Assembly: GCF_004664715.2 (NCBI RefSeq)
Contig: NC_051075.1
Coordinates: forward strand, 30,586,504-30,650,503
DNA: 64,000 bases
Origin: Peromyscus leucopus
Lineage: Eukaryota > Chordata > Mammalia > Rodentia > Cricetidae
Direction of reading: 5' to 3'
Made by a program: the position numbers and the translations under genes
Shown: positions 1 through 12,512 of the stretch, piece by piece
Layout of the letters: each line of letters starts with the position of its first letter
Numbering within the stretch: position 1 is the first letter of the stretch
The notes under the pieces: model-generated
Databases searched by the model: none
Seen by the model: the letters and a program-made list of their open reading frames with translations, nothing else
Told to the model about the DNA's origin: nothing

Positions 1-1079
1 TAACAAGTTCTCTCGCATATTTGCCAACACCAGATAAAATGAAATTTTCTTTTAACTTATTATTTTTTAAAATAACATGAATCAGGTAAGTTAACTAAAA
101 TCCCCCATAAATGGCAAAAATGAGTGTGGTGACCCATAACCCTATTACGAAGAATACGCAGGGTGCCGAGGTTGATGAGCCCTATAGTTATTTTTTTCTA
201 GTTTCATTGACACCAAGATTAATCCTGCATTTGTCTATCCTTGATTGATGACATAAATATATTTTGCATAGTTATTTGAATTTATCTACTTGGTTTTAAT
301 TTACTTGTATTCAATTTTCCTTTTAGCATTTATGTACAAATGTATGAAGAGGCAAGCAATCTTATTTTTTAATGTAAAATAATTTTTCCTTCATTTCTTC
401 ACATTGGTCAAATTAACTTAAAATCACTTTACTTATCTATTACTCTAAGCCCCTTTAGACAGATATGGAAATAGGGAATTCAAGTAAACTATAATACCTC
501 TAGATTTCTCAATTATATTTTGTTTAAGTCATTATTCAGTAACTTACATATATTTTAATATATAATAAAATACACTTCATAATACATTTATATGATTATA
601 TGTACTATGGTTATATAATTCATTGTTCTATATAAATTGTAAAACACAAGCTATACATATGGGCATATGTATATTTATGAGCATTCAAAGTTTCAAACTT
701 TGGATTTGTTAGCACTTACATTTGTAAATTTACAAATGTTGACTTTTTCTAGGCCTTATTGAGTTTTTCCATATGCTCTATGGCTTACTGGTCTGCTGAC
801 ATGTTGTTCCTTGGGTGGCAGACTGGCATCTTTCTGCCTCTTCTTTCTTTGCCTCTCTCTCCATTTGGAATGTACTGTCTAGCTTTATTCTGCCTCACCA
901 TTGGCCAAACAGTTTTATTTATCAACCAATCAGAGCAGCACATATTCACAACATACAGAAATATATCCCATAGCACTATAGCTGTAGTAATTATTGGAGG
1001 CATAAGGAGCTAGAAACTTTGTAAGCATACGAGTCATCTTATTAGAAATATCTTTGATTGGAAATAGTTTTTCGGTTAG
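1..1079. other. AT-rich DNA, no gene seen
   Basis: Very AT-rich sequence with short TA/ATA runs. No splice-bounded coding stretch, SINE or LTR terminus is recognised. An 84-codon open frame at 759-1013 has no recognisable domain and is overlapped by an open frame on the other strand, as expected by chance. Confidence 0.5.
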
Positions 1080-1935
1080 GGATGGGAGCTTATGTCCACT
1101 TCTCCTCTCAAGTACTGAGACAACATCTGTCTTAGACCTGTGAAGGCCCTGTGCATGCTTCCACAGTCACCATGAGTTTGTATATGAGTCAGTCCTGTTG
1201 TGTATAGAAGGCCTTGTTTCTTTAGAGTCTTCAATCCCTACTGGCTCCTATAACATTTCTGTCTCCATTTTCACAGAATTGCCTAAGCCCTGAGAGAAGG
1301 GATTTGATGGAGACATACCATTTAGAACTAAGTGTTCCAAGTTTTCTCACTCTTTGATCATTGTGGACCTCTGTATTTGTTCCCAGCTGATACAGAAGGA
1401 AGCTCCTCTGATGATGGCTGAGCCAGACACTGATCTATGAGTATAGAAGAATGTCACTAGGAGCCATTTTATTTCTATGTTTCTTTAGTGGCTCAGTGTT
1501 ATTTGTTTTCCTCTAAGTCAATAGCCTATTTGATCTCATTTTCATAGACCAATATCATAGCCTGAGGCATGGGTTCAGTCTCATGCAGTAGACCTTAAAT
1601 CTAATAAAATAGTGGTAGATTACTCCCACAAGTTTTGTGCCACTACTTCATCAACATATCTTACAACAGGTCACCATTGTATATTGAAGGGTTTGTAGCT
1701 GGGCTGGCGTTTACCTTTCTCCTCTGGAAGTGTGAAGAGTGCATTCCAGTAAAATGGACACTAGTCAGTAGGTGTGAAGGCTCTAAATAGTACCAGCTCA
1801 ACTTCTCCATGTTTGGTTTGCTATGTAGAAGTTGCCTAAGTTTCCTCTAGCAAAGTCTCATTGGGTCTACAATCAAGCAATTAAGGACATCACTTATGGC
1901 ATGCCTTAAGAACACCACAAAAGGAAATCAATGGT
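1080..1935 (-). mobile_element. Old LINE-1 (Lx-like) 3' region fragment
   Basis: This stretch is clearly homologous, in the same orientation, to 16060-16990. Shared blocks include the region around 1285-1320, the block with TGAGTATAG and AGGAGCCATTTTA near 1440-1470, and CAGGTCACCATTG near 1668. Read on the minus strand it resembles the long non-coding 3' region of old rodent LINE-1 (Lx-type). It has no poly-A tail at its boundary and no coding capacity. The family label is from memory of rodent repeats; the homology to the second copy is seen directly. Confidence 0.55.
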
Positions 1936-2756
1936 GGAGGTATGATATTTTTGGATTTTTTTCTCATAATGATTTGTCTATTTTTGTTTGTTTTAGTTTT
2001 GTTTTACAGGTGTTTTTGCTTTGAGAATTGCAGAATTATAAACAATGTATTTTTATCATGTGTTTAGAGTATTTTTCAGAGCTAATGCTAGTTTCTGAAA
2101 CATTTTAGAAGGTGTTAAATATAATTACCTTTAAAGACTTGGGACAGAACTATGTGACTATTATCTGCTTATACATGATCCTACAGGACTCAATATATAT
2201 TTCATTTTTAAAGCTCCACAGTTTATAAATGCTATTAATTTTACTTGACAATTCACACTTCTTGAAATATAATTATTGTTACTAGTGTTTAGGCAAAAAA
2301 AGAGGGAGAGTGATATTGGACATATATGAGGAAAGTAATGTGCTTTAAATTTATATGCCTGATTTTCACTACCACTTAATTAAAGCACTTCAAGGCACTA
2401 ATATAAATTCAATATCATCAAATTTTCAGGCTTTGGGAGGGCAAGGGAAGAGAGGAAGAGACAGATAGAGGGACAAGTTCAGGAAGAAATAAGAAATATT
2501 GAGATCATCCTGATCTCTCTATAACTGCAGCAGATCTGGCAGTTGGAAATGAGGCACATTACATTGTAGGATGGTTGTAGGATTACAACCATCATCTGAA
2601 GCCACACAGCATAAAAGGAACTGCCTTCATTCATAGACCTAGCATTCAAACCTCCCTGGTGTATTTGTGCCTCCTGATATTGACTTGTTATCCATCGCTG
2701 CAGGACACATGGTCATCAACTCTACCATTGTTCCCACTTCCCAAGATAGGGGGATG
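1936..2756. other. Unassigned intergenic sequence
   Basis: No gene or known repeat is recognised. A short perfect inverted repeat with 10-bp arms (GATGGTTGTA / TACAACCATC, 4-bp spacer) lies near 2571-2594; it is probably incidental. Confidence 0.45.
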
Positions 2757-3275
2757 TAGCATGAATCTTAAAAGTTCAAATCAAACCCGGAGCCAGGTAT
2801 TGGGGTGAACTGGAAGATCAGAGAGACAGAACAAGCCACAGCTAACCTCACCTGGCCAACTTCTCAGCTGATCTTGTTTCCTCAGACTGGAAGCCTCTGT
2901 GTCCTCATATCCGAATGGTTCTCAGCTGAACTGTGCTGCTCAAAACCTAAAAGCTTAACCAGCCAAATGCTTAACCAGGCCAAATGCTTCTAGTTTCTGG
3001 TCCTCGTGCCTTATAAACCTTTCTGCTTTCTACCACCACTCCCTGGGATTAAAGGCTTGCTTTTTGGGATGAAAGGTGTGAGTCTCCATGCCTGGCTGTT
3101 TCCAATGTGGTCTTGAACTCACAGAGATTCAGAGGGATTTTTGTCTCTGGAATGCTAGGATTAAAGGTGTGAATGCCACCATTTTCTAGCCTTTGTATCT
3201 AGTGGCTGTTCTGTCTCTGACCCCAGATAAGTTTATTAGGGTGCACAATATTTTGGGGAACATAATACCACCACA
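2757..3275 (-). mobile_element. LTR-like composite retroposon containing B1-like segments
   Basis: On the minus strand the element begins TGTGGTGGTATT, continues with CCCCAAAATATTGTGCACCC and AATAAAC, and then carries degenerate B1-like pieces with the words CTTTAATCC and GAACTCACAGAG. It is flanked by an 8-9 bp direct repeat, (a)GGGGGATG, at 2748-2756 and 3275-3283, consistent with a target-site duplication. A second, better preserved member lies at 32259-32744 on the plus strand and shares both the start and the B1-like inner part. The TG start, AATAAA-like signal and short target duplication suggest an LTR of a non-autonomous endogenous retrovirus, but I cannot name the family. Confidence 0.6.
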
Positions 3276-3505
3276 GGGGGATGATTAAATCTGGAATGAA
3301 TTTGGCTCATCTGAACTTTCATGGAACTCAGGAGTTCCACATAGGGCAGATCACAAATTTGTTCATGGTCCTGGAAAGCTTAATGCGTGATCACAGTGTT
3401 TACCCTACTTGTGGTGCCTCTGAACATAAAGGATCCTGATATAAGAACTAGTCTCATCAAGAACAGCAGCACCACAGAAGTGGAGACGAAGAAGGGCCTT
3501 TATTA
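3276..3505. other. Spacer between repeats
   Basis: No recognised feature. It runs into the purine microsatellite that follows. Confidence 0.4.
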
Positions 3506-3602
3506 AGAAAGAAGGAAAGAAAGAAAGGAAGGCAGGCAGGCAGGCAGGAAGGAAGGAAGGAAGGAAGGAAGGAAGGAGGGAAGGAAGGAAGGAAAAAAAA
3601 AA
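3506..3602 (+). repeat. GGAA/GGCA/GAAA purine microsatellite
   Basis: Imperfect tetranucleotide tract: GAAA units, then GGCA units (about 3532-3548), then GGAA units, ending in an A run. Its reverse strand generates spurious proline/serine/leucine-rich open frames, which should not be annotated as genes. Confidence 0.95.
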
Positions 3603-5879
3603 GGCTGCAACATATCTGTGTAATTTCCTCCAGTAGAAAAAGTTGCCCAAATGACTCCCAACACTGGTCTGGAGTCAGGAGACAGCCAGTAAGTGTAGTG
3701 GCTTAGGGCACCAAGTTGAGGTTCAGGTATACATACCCATTTGCCCATGACCCACACTTGTTCCTCAACACTTGGCCTCCTACACTCTCCTTGAGAACTA
3801 TGCTCTTCTATTTCTGGTCTCTACTCAGCTCTTGCTGCAAACACTTTGCCCTCCACCTTTCATTTCCCGTTTCTGCAGTCTTCTATCTCCAGACCTGTTG
3901 CTGTAGAGCCTACCTATAGGTCAATAAGCAAGTGCTGAAGGAAAATGAAAGAAAGAAAAACATAGATATTTACTGAGAAAAAAGTTATGTTGGTCAATTT
4001 CAATAATGAAGTTTTTATAATATAAAATGTTTTGTTTACTTTTAAAATTAATAAGCTATGTCAATACTAGGTCAAGTGAAGTAACCCAGTCTTAGAAAGA
4101 GAAAAACTGCGTGTTGTTTTTCATATGAGGATTCTAGCTTCTAATTTCTAATTTTCATGTATCTGTATAAACACCAGAAACCTAGAAAGGGACTCATGAG
4201 AGGAGAGTTGAACAACACATGGCTGTAAGTGGAAGAGAAATTCTGGGGTGGGAAGTAGTTCATGTGTATGAGAGTGGGGAGTAGGAAGATGGACCCAAAG
4301 AAGTGGCAGATGTGTTCTCAGTCAAAGTCAGTACTTAAGATAGTGCCACAAGGAAACCGGAACATTTGACAGCTAATTATTATCATTTCAAAAATTAAAT
4401 AATTTATATATTCATGCATATATATTCATTACAAAAACTCTTTAATACACAATTAATTCCTTGTAATACATAATGAAATATGACATATGAACTCTTTGTG
4501 CAGACACATTATAAGTTTTTACTATGAGTCAAACAATAGAAGATGCTGATCACACTTCAAATCAACAAATTCGGAAACTTTTTTCCAACTACTCTTGTAT
4601 TGTGAAGCCTGCACCAGTCCCAATGTCACTGTATCTTCTCTACACTAACAAAAATGTCTTCACAACTGTTCAATGATACCAGATAATTTCAAATCAATTT
4701 AACCTTGGACATCAAAGCTGAGTCCCCTGGAATACTGCCTGTTTGTGTCAAAGGTGGAAGTGGTTCAATAAAGCTCATCATACACAAGGTGACAAGTAGA
4801 TTGAGACGTGGCTAACCAGCCTGCAAACAGTCATGATTTCTCACTTTAACTGTAGGCAATCTTGTTCTGTGATCTCTGCAATAAGGGATTGCTAGGACAG
4901 CTACCTGTGAACTCTTTGTTATATGCCTGTTTGATGGGCCTATGGCGTTGAACTGTCTATATTTCTAACCCTAAAGTAACCCAGTGATTTCACTAGTGAA
5001 GAAAATACAATTACATCCACTAATATTTATAATGTATGTTTAGTAAGGTTACTTAGTCTCTTATGTGGCAAAAAAAAATCAGTGTGGGGGTGGAGTTACT
5101 AATTAGTGTGAGATTGATACATGGTTTTCCCAAAACTCAAATATTAGGAAATCATTTATATTTCGTTTTGTTTTCAATATCACACATACAATTATTACCC
5201 ATAAAATGATAAGAGTCAGTGTGTCAAAGAAATATAAAACAATATTTAACAGTTATACTTGGTTTTAAATCTAAAATGAAAGATCCTCATTTATTTTTTT
5301 CAAAGTAACTATATTTCCTAGAACCTATTCTTGATGTGCTTTTTATTAGCATCTGAGAATTTCATAGAATCTATTTTGAACATATTCACATCCTTCCCAT
5401 ACTGTCGTTTGCACACAGCTTACTATTTTCTGCAGCAGATCATATAAAAAAAAAAGTATTTAGTGGCTTGGAATGTGGGCTGGAGTGACCACAGCAAAGT
5501 CATGGAGTATGAGCAGTCCTCACTGGCAACATTCACATTCTGGCAGTTTGCCTATGCAGTACATTTGAAAGTGTTTTCAAGAAGGAGAAATAGGCATGTG
5601 CTTACTGAAATTAATATTACACATATCCTGTCACATTGTTTTCCTCAGGGAAAATCATCAGATTGGTCTAGGTTTAACTCATTCTTGAAAAGATTTTGCT
5701 TTTCCAGAGAAAGAGTGTCAACATATTCAGTATTTTAAATATGCTTCAGTCTATATAGCAAATTAATGAATAACATGTACTGTTTAAAAACAAAATTTTT
5801 ATTATCATAATTTGTTAGATTTGAACATTAATAAAAATGTTCACTGTTGTTTTTAAATTATCCAATTAAGTATGTAAAG
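3603..5879. other. AT-rich unique sequence, no gene seen
   Basis: About 2.3 kb without a recognisable repeat or exon. A 91-codon open frame at 5463-5738 has no domain or codon signature that I recognise. Nothing here can be supported as a gene. Confidence 0.45.
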
Positions 5880-5911
<32 letters not shown>

Positions 5912-5916
5912 ATCTT
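5880..5916 (+). repeat. TA / TATG microsatellite
   Basis: A (TA)n run followed by TATG units. It supplies the left copy of the target duplication of the adjacent B1. Confidence 0.9.
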
Positions 5917-6071
5917 TTTTTTTTGGTTTTTCGAGACAGGGTTTCTCTGTGTAGCTTTGCGCCTTTCCTGGAACTCGCTTGGTAGCCCAGGCTGGCCTCG
6001 AACTCACAGAGATCCGCCTGCCTCTGCCTCCCGAGTGCTGGGATTAAAGGCGTGCGCCACCACCGCCCGGC
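5917..6071 (-). mobile_element. B1 SINE with perfect target-site duplication
   Basis: Full B1 in reverse: T-run (poly-A tail on the minus strand), then GAGACAGGGTTTCTCTGTGT, the internal Pol III promoter region around GAACTCACAGAG, and the head GCCACCACCGCCCGGC. The 15-bp flanking direct repeat ATGTATGTATATCTT is at 5902-5916 and 6072-6086. The near-intact body and perfect duplication suggest a young insertion. The open frames on both strands over this stretch are SINE sequence, not genes. Confidence 0.95.
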
Positions 6072-6534
6072 ATGTATGTATATCTTGTGAATTTCTTTTA
6101 AACCCAAAGAAAATACAGGGAAATGTTTTATTAACATTGGTGATTGAATATTAGCAAAGCTTGAGGAAGAGAAGAGATGTTAGAAGAAACTTTCCCTCTG
6201 GTCTTAACACCCAGTAGCTTCACCCAAATGATTGAAAATAATCTCTTAGGTGTTGGCCCATGACACTCTGTTTTAATGAACTAAATTTTAACATGTAAAT
6301 AATGATTTCAAATAATATCTGTTAAGAGGATGGACATATATGAGGTATTTAAAAGCCACCATCATAGAAATACTTTCAGGAATATTATGAATGTTGCCAC
6401 ATGGAAGGTGAAGCTCATAGAGAAAAAGATGCTCTCCTATAGTTCAAAACTGTTTTTTATTTTGTAGACACACAATATTATTGCTTGTCAAGCATGTTGC
6501 ACTAATGGTGACAATATATTGCTTTTAGCTTACT

Positions 6535-6725
6535 TTATTTTATTAAGATTTATTTATTTTTCCTTAATGTGTATTAGTGTCTTTCCTACATGTATGTAAA
6601 TTGCATGATACATATTAAACACTTGTAACACCTGAAGATGGCATAAGATCACTGCTGAAAATTGAACTCATGTCTCCTGAAAGAGCAGTCAAAGTTGTTA
6701 ATGATTCAATAATCTTTCCATCCCC

Positions 6726-6727
<2 letters not shown>
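6535..6727 (-). mobile_element. Degenerate B3 (B2-related) SINE
   Basis: Starts with the AT-rich 3' end motif AAGATTTATTTATTTTT and ends with the remains of the tRNA-like head (GAAAGAGCAGTCA), read backwards. The copy is diverged, so this is an old insertion. Confidence 0.65.
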
Positions 6728-6776
<49 letters not shown>

Positions 6777-6808
6777 ATCTATCTATCTATCTATCTATCT
6801 ATCTATTT
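6727..6808 (+). repeat. TATC tetranucleotide microsatellite
   Basis: About twenty TATC units with one interruption (CTAATC near 6776). The length suggests it is polymorphic. Confidence 0.97.
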
Positions 6809-6960
6809 ATACATTGCCATGCTCAAGCTACACAGTCCTAAAATGAATAGTCTACCCAAATTTTCCATTTTTCATGAATGATATATTTTACGGACTAAAT
6901 GTTTGTGTACTTCCAAATTCAGATTCTGAAAAGTTGAACCATGAGAGAGAGAATTAAGAG

Positions 6961-7152
6961 CCGGGCGTTGGTGGTGCTGCCGGGCGTTGGTGGCGCACGC
7001 CTTTAATCCCAGCACTTGGGAGGCAGAGCCAGGCGGATCTTTGTGAGTTCGAGGCCAGCCTGGGCTACCAAGTGAGCTCCAGGAAAGGCGCAAAGCTACA
7101 CAGAGAAACTCTGTCTCGAAAAAACAAAAAACAAAAAACAAAAAAAAAAAAA
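6961..7152 (+). mobile_element. B1 SINE with duplicated 5' head
   Basis: B1 with flanking direct repeat AGAATTAAGAG at 6950-6960 and 7153-7163. The 5' head is duplicated: GCCGGGCGTTGGTGGTGCT is followed directly by GCCGGGCGTTGGTGGCGC. The body ends in an A-rich tail with AAAAAC units. The target duplication encloses both heads, so the extra head was part of the inserted RNA or arose at insertion. Confidence 0.95.
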
Positions 7153-7163
7153 AGAATTAAGAG

Positions 7164-9340
7164 ACACAGGCCTTTTAGAGGTACTTGAGATTAAATGAGC
7201 CTATGAGCTTACAGAGTCATGAATGTTACTTGAAACAAAAATGTTGTCTTCTGAGACTAGAAAACCCTGTGAATGTTACTCTAATATCATCAAGACTTGC
7301 TTTGCTGCTGTTCAAATCTATGGAGTTTCTTTTGTATGATGCTGCCTTGGCTCTAGAATTGAGGATATTGTATAGTAGTGCTTCAGGAGCCATCCCCAAT
7401 GGGTCCCGAACATGTTACCACCATACTTGTCTTAGGAAGGGAGTAGTATATCAGAGGAAGAATATTCTTCTTAGGACTAAGCATCTTGTAGAAGTTAATG
7501 TTTGCTACTGGGGCCCATTATCATATATATTACTACCTAAGCTTGTCCCATTGCTGATTTTGGAAGTGGATAGCTCATTTGGTTTTATAGCTTTACCAAT
7601 AGAGAGCAGCTTTCCCTTAGTCTTACCTTTAACTCTTTTAGGTAGTATTACATAGGATTTGGTTATTACTGAATTAATGCCGAATTACATCAAACTGTTT
7701 AGAGTTCTTACATGGAATGTTCTGTTTTATCACATAATATAATATTTTTTCAGTGTAATAGGAAGGATTTTTGTGCTAAATGTCATTCTACCCTTAAGAT
7801 TCTCATTTTGTAAAACTGGTATCCCGTGTAATGGTTGTGGAAGTGGGCACCTTTAGAAGGCACTTGGTATGAAATGCACCATGAAAGGAGACCCATACAA
7901 ATAGAATAAATAGCCTTGAAATCACCCTAAGGAAACTTAAAGTTACACATGAGAGCATAGTAAAAAGTTAGCAGTCTGCAATCTGAACAAGAGATGTCAG
8001 TGATACTTAACCACAGTTCTGTGGAAATTTGAAGTATCCAACTCTTGAGTGAGATGTCACTTTCTTTTTAGTATTTGCCATACAAAACAGTTCTAGATTG
8101 GGTGACATACAGCATAATTCATGGGCTAGATTGTAGCTTAGTGTTAAAGTGCTTACCTGTCTTGTTTGAGTACCTTTGTCCCCCATTTAAATCAGAAGAA
8201 AGGCAAAGCAATGAAAAAATACTTAGTATAAATGATATAAATACAGTAAATATTTATGAAAAATGAAAAATAAATTAAAATAGGATTGAATCCAAATTTA
8301 GCAAAGTTAAAGACATCATCAATATAAACATTTATTTTTCTATGTACTATAACTCCTTATCTTGAGTCCCTAAACCCCTACCATATCACCCTGTCAGTCT
8401 AAGTCTTTGAGGCAAATTTCGTGTGCCAATCTGATAAGGAAGTGGAGTGGTATAATGCTATTTAGGGTGTTCTCAGGAAGATGTTTCCAGAAGAGATTCT
8501 TACATCAATCAGGAGAGTAAGAAGCACAATTTGTTCTACTATTATAAGAACTACATGAATTTTTGAGTATTCTGTAAAGCATGGAAGATATAGTGTGACA
8601 TCTCAGCTTATGATTCAGTGAATCTCCTCTGAGATTCATGTATCATGCTCCTGATTTTTGAGACTGTGAATTCTGGAAGTATACCACTGTATTCTCCATG
8701 CTGTCTAAATGGGTTGCATTATGTGTAGCACTGTACATTATCTGTTTTGGATCTCAAAGCTGTAGATGCTGAAATGTATTAGTCTCTCTAAATATGAGCA
8801 TAATTTATTTTCCTTTCATAGTGTATGTTTGTTTGTACATGCAAGCATGGGTAGTTGTGTGTATGTGAATATTTATCCACATACACATTCCATGAACTTA
8901 GTTTCTATGGAGAATCATGATTAATACAACTTTTAAAAATGGCATGTTTTGTTACAAAAACTTGATATATTTTGAAAACTTTTTACATTTTACACTGTTT
9001 ATTAATAGAATAATGGATCTCACTGAATAACTTTACATCTATTGAGGTATCCACAAAAAATGAGAAAATGTTAATGTCTGTATTTATTATGCATTCACAT
9101 ATACACATGTCATCATTGTGTACAGCCATGTTTGTTTAAAGTTTGTTATACAATTAACATCAAGAACATTAAGTGCACAATGCAATCATTGAGTTTCTAA
9201 GGTTTAAATGTCTAATTTAATTGATGATAAAAATATCATGTGAGCTATATTTGGATGTTATCAATATTATTCCTACTGCCTTATGATATTTTGAATCAGC
9301 TAAATTTTTTTATATTTTGTCTTCTGGGTCAATGATAGAT
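7164..9340. other. Unassigned sequence with one longer open frame (7185-7655)
   Basis: No known repeat is recognised. A 156-codon open frame on the plus strand (7185-7655) is the longest in the window outside LINE-1. It is hydrophobic and leucine-rich, has no domain I know, and has no evident promoter, splice site or poly-A signal. The minus strand of the same stretch also has open reading (about 7560-7650 and 7230-7400) with a more ordinary lysine/serine/asparagine composition, so this could be a decayed retrocopy read antisense. I do not call a gene. From 7660 to 9340 the DNA is AT-rich and featureless. Confidence 0.35.
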
Positions 9341-9638
9341 ATTGAAGCCAGGGACGCAACCAGTTGCAGGCTAGCAGGCAGGACTCTTGCAAGCAGGCCC
9401 AACTACCACCCCTCCACCAGACCCTGTAAACTAAAAGCCCCAATCCGCCCCCCAAAAACACATATCCTCCAAGACAGAAGCTGTTCCCTGAGATACAGAC
9501 TCTGCCAGCTCTGATTGGACCAAGAGCTCCAATTGGACCAAGAGTGGCTACCTGAGACACAGACACCATTTGCACCAATTAGAGGAAGAGATGGGTAGAT
9601 GCCAATGCAAGAATACGTTCAACAATATAAAGATCAAT

Positions 9639-10666
9639 ATGGCATCAACAGAATCTAGTGGTTCTACATCACCAAGACCTGAACATCATAACATAGAAGA
9701 AACAGAAGAAAATGACCTTAAAATGACTTTAAAAAGAGGATAGAGGCTTGTAAAGAGAAAGAGAAAATTTCACTTAAAGAAATTGAGGAAAAGACAAACA
9801 AAAATTGGAAGAAATCAATAAATCCCCTAAAGAAAGCCAAGAAAAAGCAATTAAACAGGTGAAGGAAACAGTTCAAGACCTGATAATTGAAATAGAAACA
9901 ATGAAGAAGACCCAAACAATGGGAATACTAGAAAGAGAAAAAATCTGAATAAATGAGCAGGAACTAAAGGTACAAGCATAACCAACAGAATACGAGAGAT
10001 GGAAGAGAGAATTTCTGGCATGGAGGATACAATAGAGGAAATATTCATCATTCAAAGAAAATAATAAAGCCAAAGAAGTCATAATACAAGATGTCCAGGA
10101 AATCTGGGAGACCATGAAAAAGTCAAACCTATGAATAATAAGGATAGAAGAAGGAAAAGAATACCAACTCAAAGGGGCAGAAAATATATTCAACAAAATC
10201 AGAACAGAACTCTTCCAACCCAAAGACGGAAATCCCTATGAAGATACAAGAAGCCTACAGAACACCAAATAGACTAGACCCCAAAAAGAAGTCTCCTTGC
10301 CACATAATAATCAAACCACTAAACATACAGAACAAAGAAAAAATATCAAGAGCTGCACAGGAAAAAGGCCAAGTAACATATAAAGAAAGACCCATCAGAA
10401 TAACACCTGAATTCTCAATGAAAACTCTGAAAGCCATAAGGTCCTGGACAGATGTCATGCACATACTAAGAGACCATGGATGCCAACCCAGATTATTATA
10501 CTCAGCAAAACTCTCAAACACCATAGGCAGAATAAACAAAATATTCCATGATAAAACCAAACTTAAACAATTCCTATCCACAAATGCAGCCCTACAGAAA
10601 GCACCAGAAGGATTAATCCAAACCAAGGAACTTAGATGCACCCATAAAAATACAGGCATTAGATAA
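9639..10666 (+). pseudogene. LINE-1 ORF1 remnant (ORF1p, RNA-binding chaperone)
   Basis: In an intact element ORF1p is a trimeric coiled-coil RNA-binding protein that coats LINE-1 RNA in cytoplasmic particles. Here a start codon at 9639 is followed by about 34 codons (serine/proline-rich, then glutamate-rich) before a stop. The coiled-coil part (about 9700-10100) is glutamate- and lysine-rich but broken by frameshifts. The C-terminal part is open from 10238 to 10666 and contains the recognisable motifs IQEAYRTPNRLD, RPIRITPEFS, CQPRLLYSAKLS and FHDKTKLKQFLSTN of the C-terminal nucleic-acid-binding domain. The gap to the ORF2 remnant is about 50 bp, normal for LINE-1. It is non-functional. Confidence 0.9.
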
Positions 10667-12110
10667 TCACATACCAACAAACACCAAAGAAGGGAAACAC
10701 ACAAGACTACCACAAAAAATAACAGGAATTAACAATCACGGATCATTAATATCCCTTATTATCAATGGACTCAATTTGCCTATAAGAAGACACAGACTAA
10801 TAGAATGGAGATGTAAACAGAATCCATCTTTCTATTGCATACAAGAAACACACCTCAACTTCAAAGACAGACACTGCCTCAGAGTAAAGAGCTGGGAAAA
10901 GTTTTTCCAGTCAAATATACTAAAGCAGCAATCTGGTGTAGCTATTATATCTAATAAAATAGACTTCAACCTAAAATCAAGGAAGAGAGATCAAGAAGGA
11001 CATTATATACTCATCACAGGAAAGATACACCAAGTTGAAGTTTCAATTCTGAACATTTATGCCCCAAATACAAGGGCACCAACATATGTAAAAGAAATAT
11101 TACTAAAGCTTAAATCGAGCATCAAACCCCACAAACTAATAGTTTGAGACTTCTACACCCCACTCTCACCAATGGACAGATCTTCTGGACTGAAGCTTAA
11201 AAGAGAAATAAGGGATCTACCACATGTTTTGACTCAAATGGACTTAATAAAAATCTATAGAACATTCCATACAAACAAAAGAGAATATATCTTCTTCTCA
11301 GCACCCCATGGAACCTTCTCTAAAATTGACCACATACTCACTCACAAAGCAAATCTCAATAGAAACAAACAAAAAAAGGAATAAACTCCTGTATTTTATC
11401 AGACCACCATGCTTTAAAGTTAGAATTCAACAACACAAATTACAGAAAGCCTACAAACTCATGGAAACTGAACAATGCTCACCCGAATCACCACTTGTGC
11501 AAGGAAGAAATAAAGATATTAAATACTTCCTAGAATTCAATGAAAATGAATGTACAACATACCCAAACATATGGGACACTATGAAAGCAGTACTAAGTGG
11601 AAAGTTCATAGCACTAAATGCCCACATAAAGAACTTGGAGTAACCTCACACTGGTGACTTAACAACAAACCTGAAAGCTCTAGAAGAAAAAGAAGCAAAT
11701 ACATCCAGGAGGAGTAGATGACAGGAAATAATCAAATTGAGGGCTGAAATCAATAAAATAGAATCAAAGAGAATAGTACAAAGAATCAATGAAACAAAGA
11801 GTTGGTTCTTTGAGAAAGTCAACAAGATAGACAAACCCTTATACAAACTAACTAAAAGACAGAGAGAGAATATCCAAATTAACAAAATCAGAAATGAAAA
11901 GGGAGACATAACAACAGACAATGAGGAAATCCAGAGAATCACCAGGTCATAATTCAAAAACCTGTACTCCCCAAAATTGGAAATTCTAAAAGAAATGGAC
12001 AATTTTCTGGATAGGTACCATATACCAAATTAAATCAAGACAAGATAAGCAACTTAAAAAGACCTATAACTCATATAGAAATAGAAGCAGTCAATAAAAG
12101 TTTTCCAACC

Positions 12111-12130
12111 AAAAAAAAAAAAAAAAAAAA
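12111..12130 (+). repeat. A20 tract in ORF2 of L1-A
   Basis: Pure A run just before the codons for the G-x-D-G-F motif of reverse transcriptase. The homologous site in L1-C (53346-53424, T on the plus strand) is also expanded. Confidence 0.95.
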
Positions 12131-12489
12131 GCCTAGGGCAAGATGGTTTCAGTGCAGAATTCTACCAGAATTTCAAAGAACTAATTCCATTAATCCTCAA
12201 ATTGATCTACACAATAGAAACAGAAGGAACACTGCCAAGCTCTTCTTATGAGGCTACAGTTACCATAATACCAAAACCACAAAAAGATGCAACAAAGAAA
12301 GAGAATTACAGACCTATCTCCCTCATGAACACTGATGCAAAAATACTCAACAAAATACTGATGAACAGAATCCAAGAATATATTAAAAACTTGTTCATCA
12401 TGATGAAGTAGGCTTCTTCCCAGAGGTGCAGGGATGGTTCAACATATGAAAATCTGTCTGTGTAATCCATCATAAAAACAAACTGAATG

Positions 12490-12512
12490 AAAAAAAAAAA
12501 AAAAAAAAAAAA
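12490..12512 (+). repeat. A23 tract in ORF2 of L1-A
   Basis: Pure A run at the lysine-coding site upstream of the I-S-L-D reverse-transcriptase motif. The homologous T16 run in L1-B is at 23698-23713. Confidence 0.95.

Noticed and set aside
2805..2993. 62-codon open frame
   Set aside because: Lies inside the composite LTR-like element at 2757-3275 and has no domain.
3405..3757. Minus-strand frames with repeated serine, phenylalanine, leucine and proline
   Set aside because: Translation of the GGAA/GGCA microsatellite, not a protein gene.
9718..10713. Minus-strand open frames of up to 152 codons over L1-A
   Set aside because: Antisense shadows of LINE-1 ORF1; the sense frame carries recognisable ORF1p motifs.
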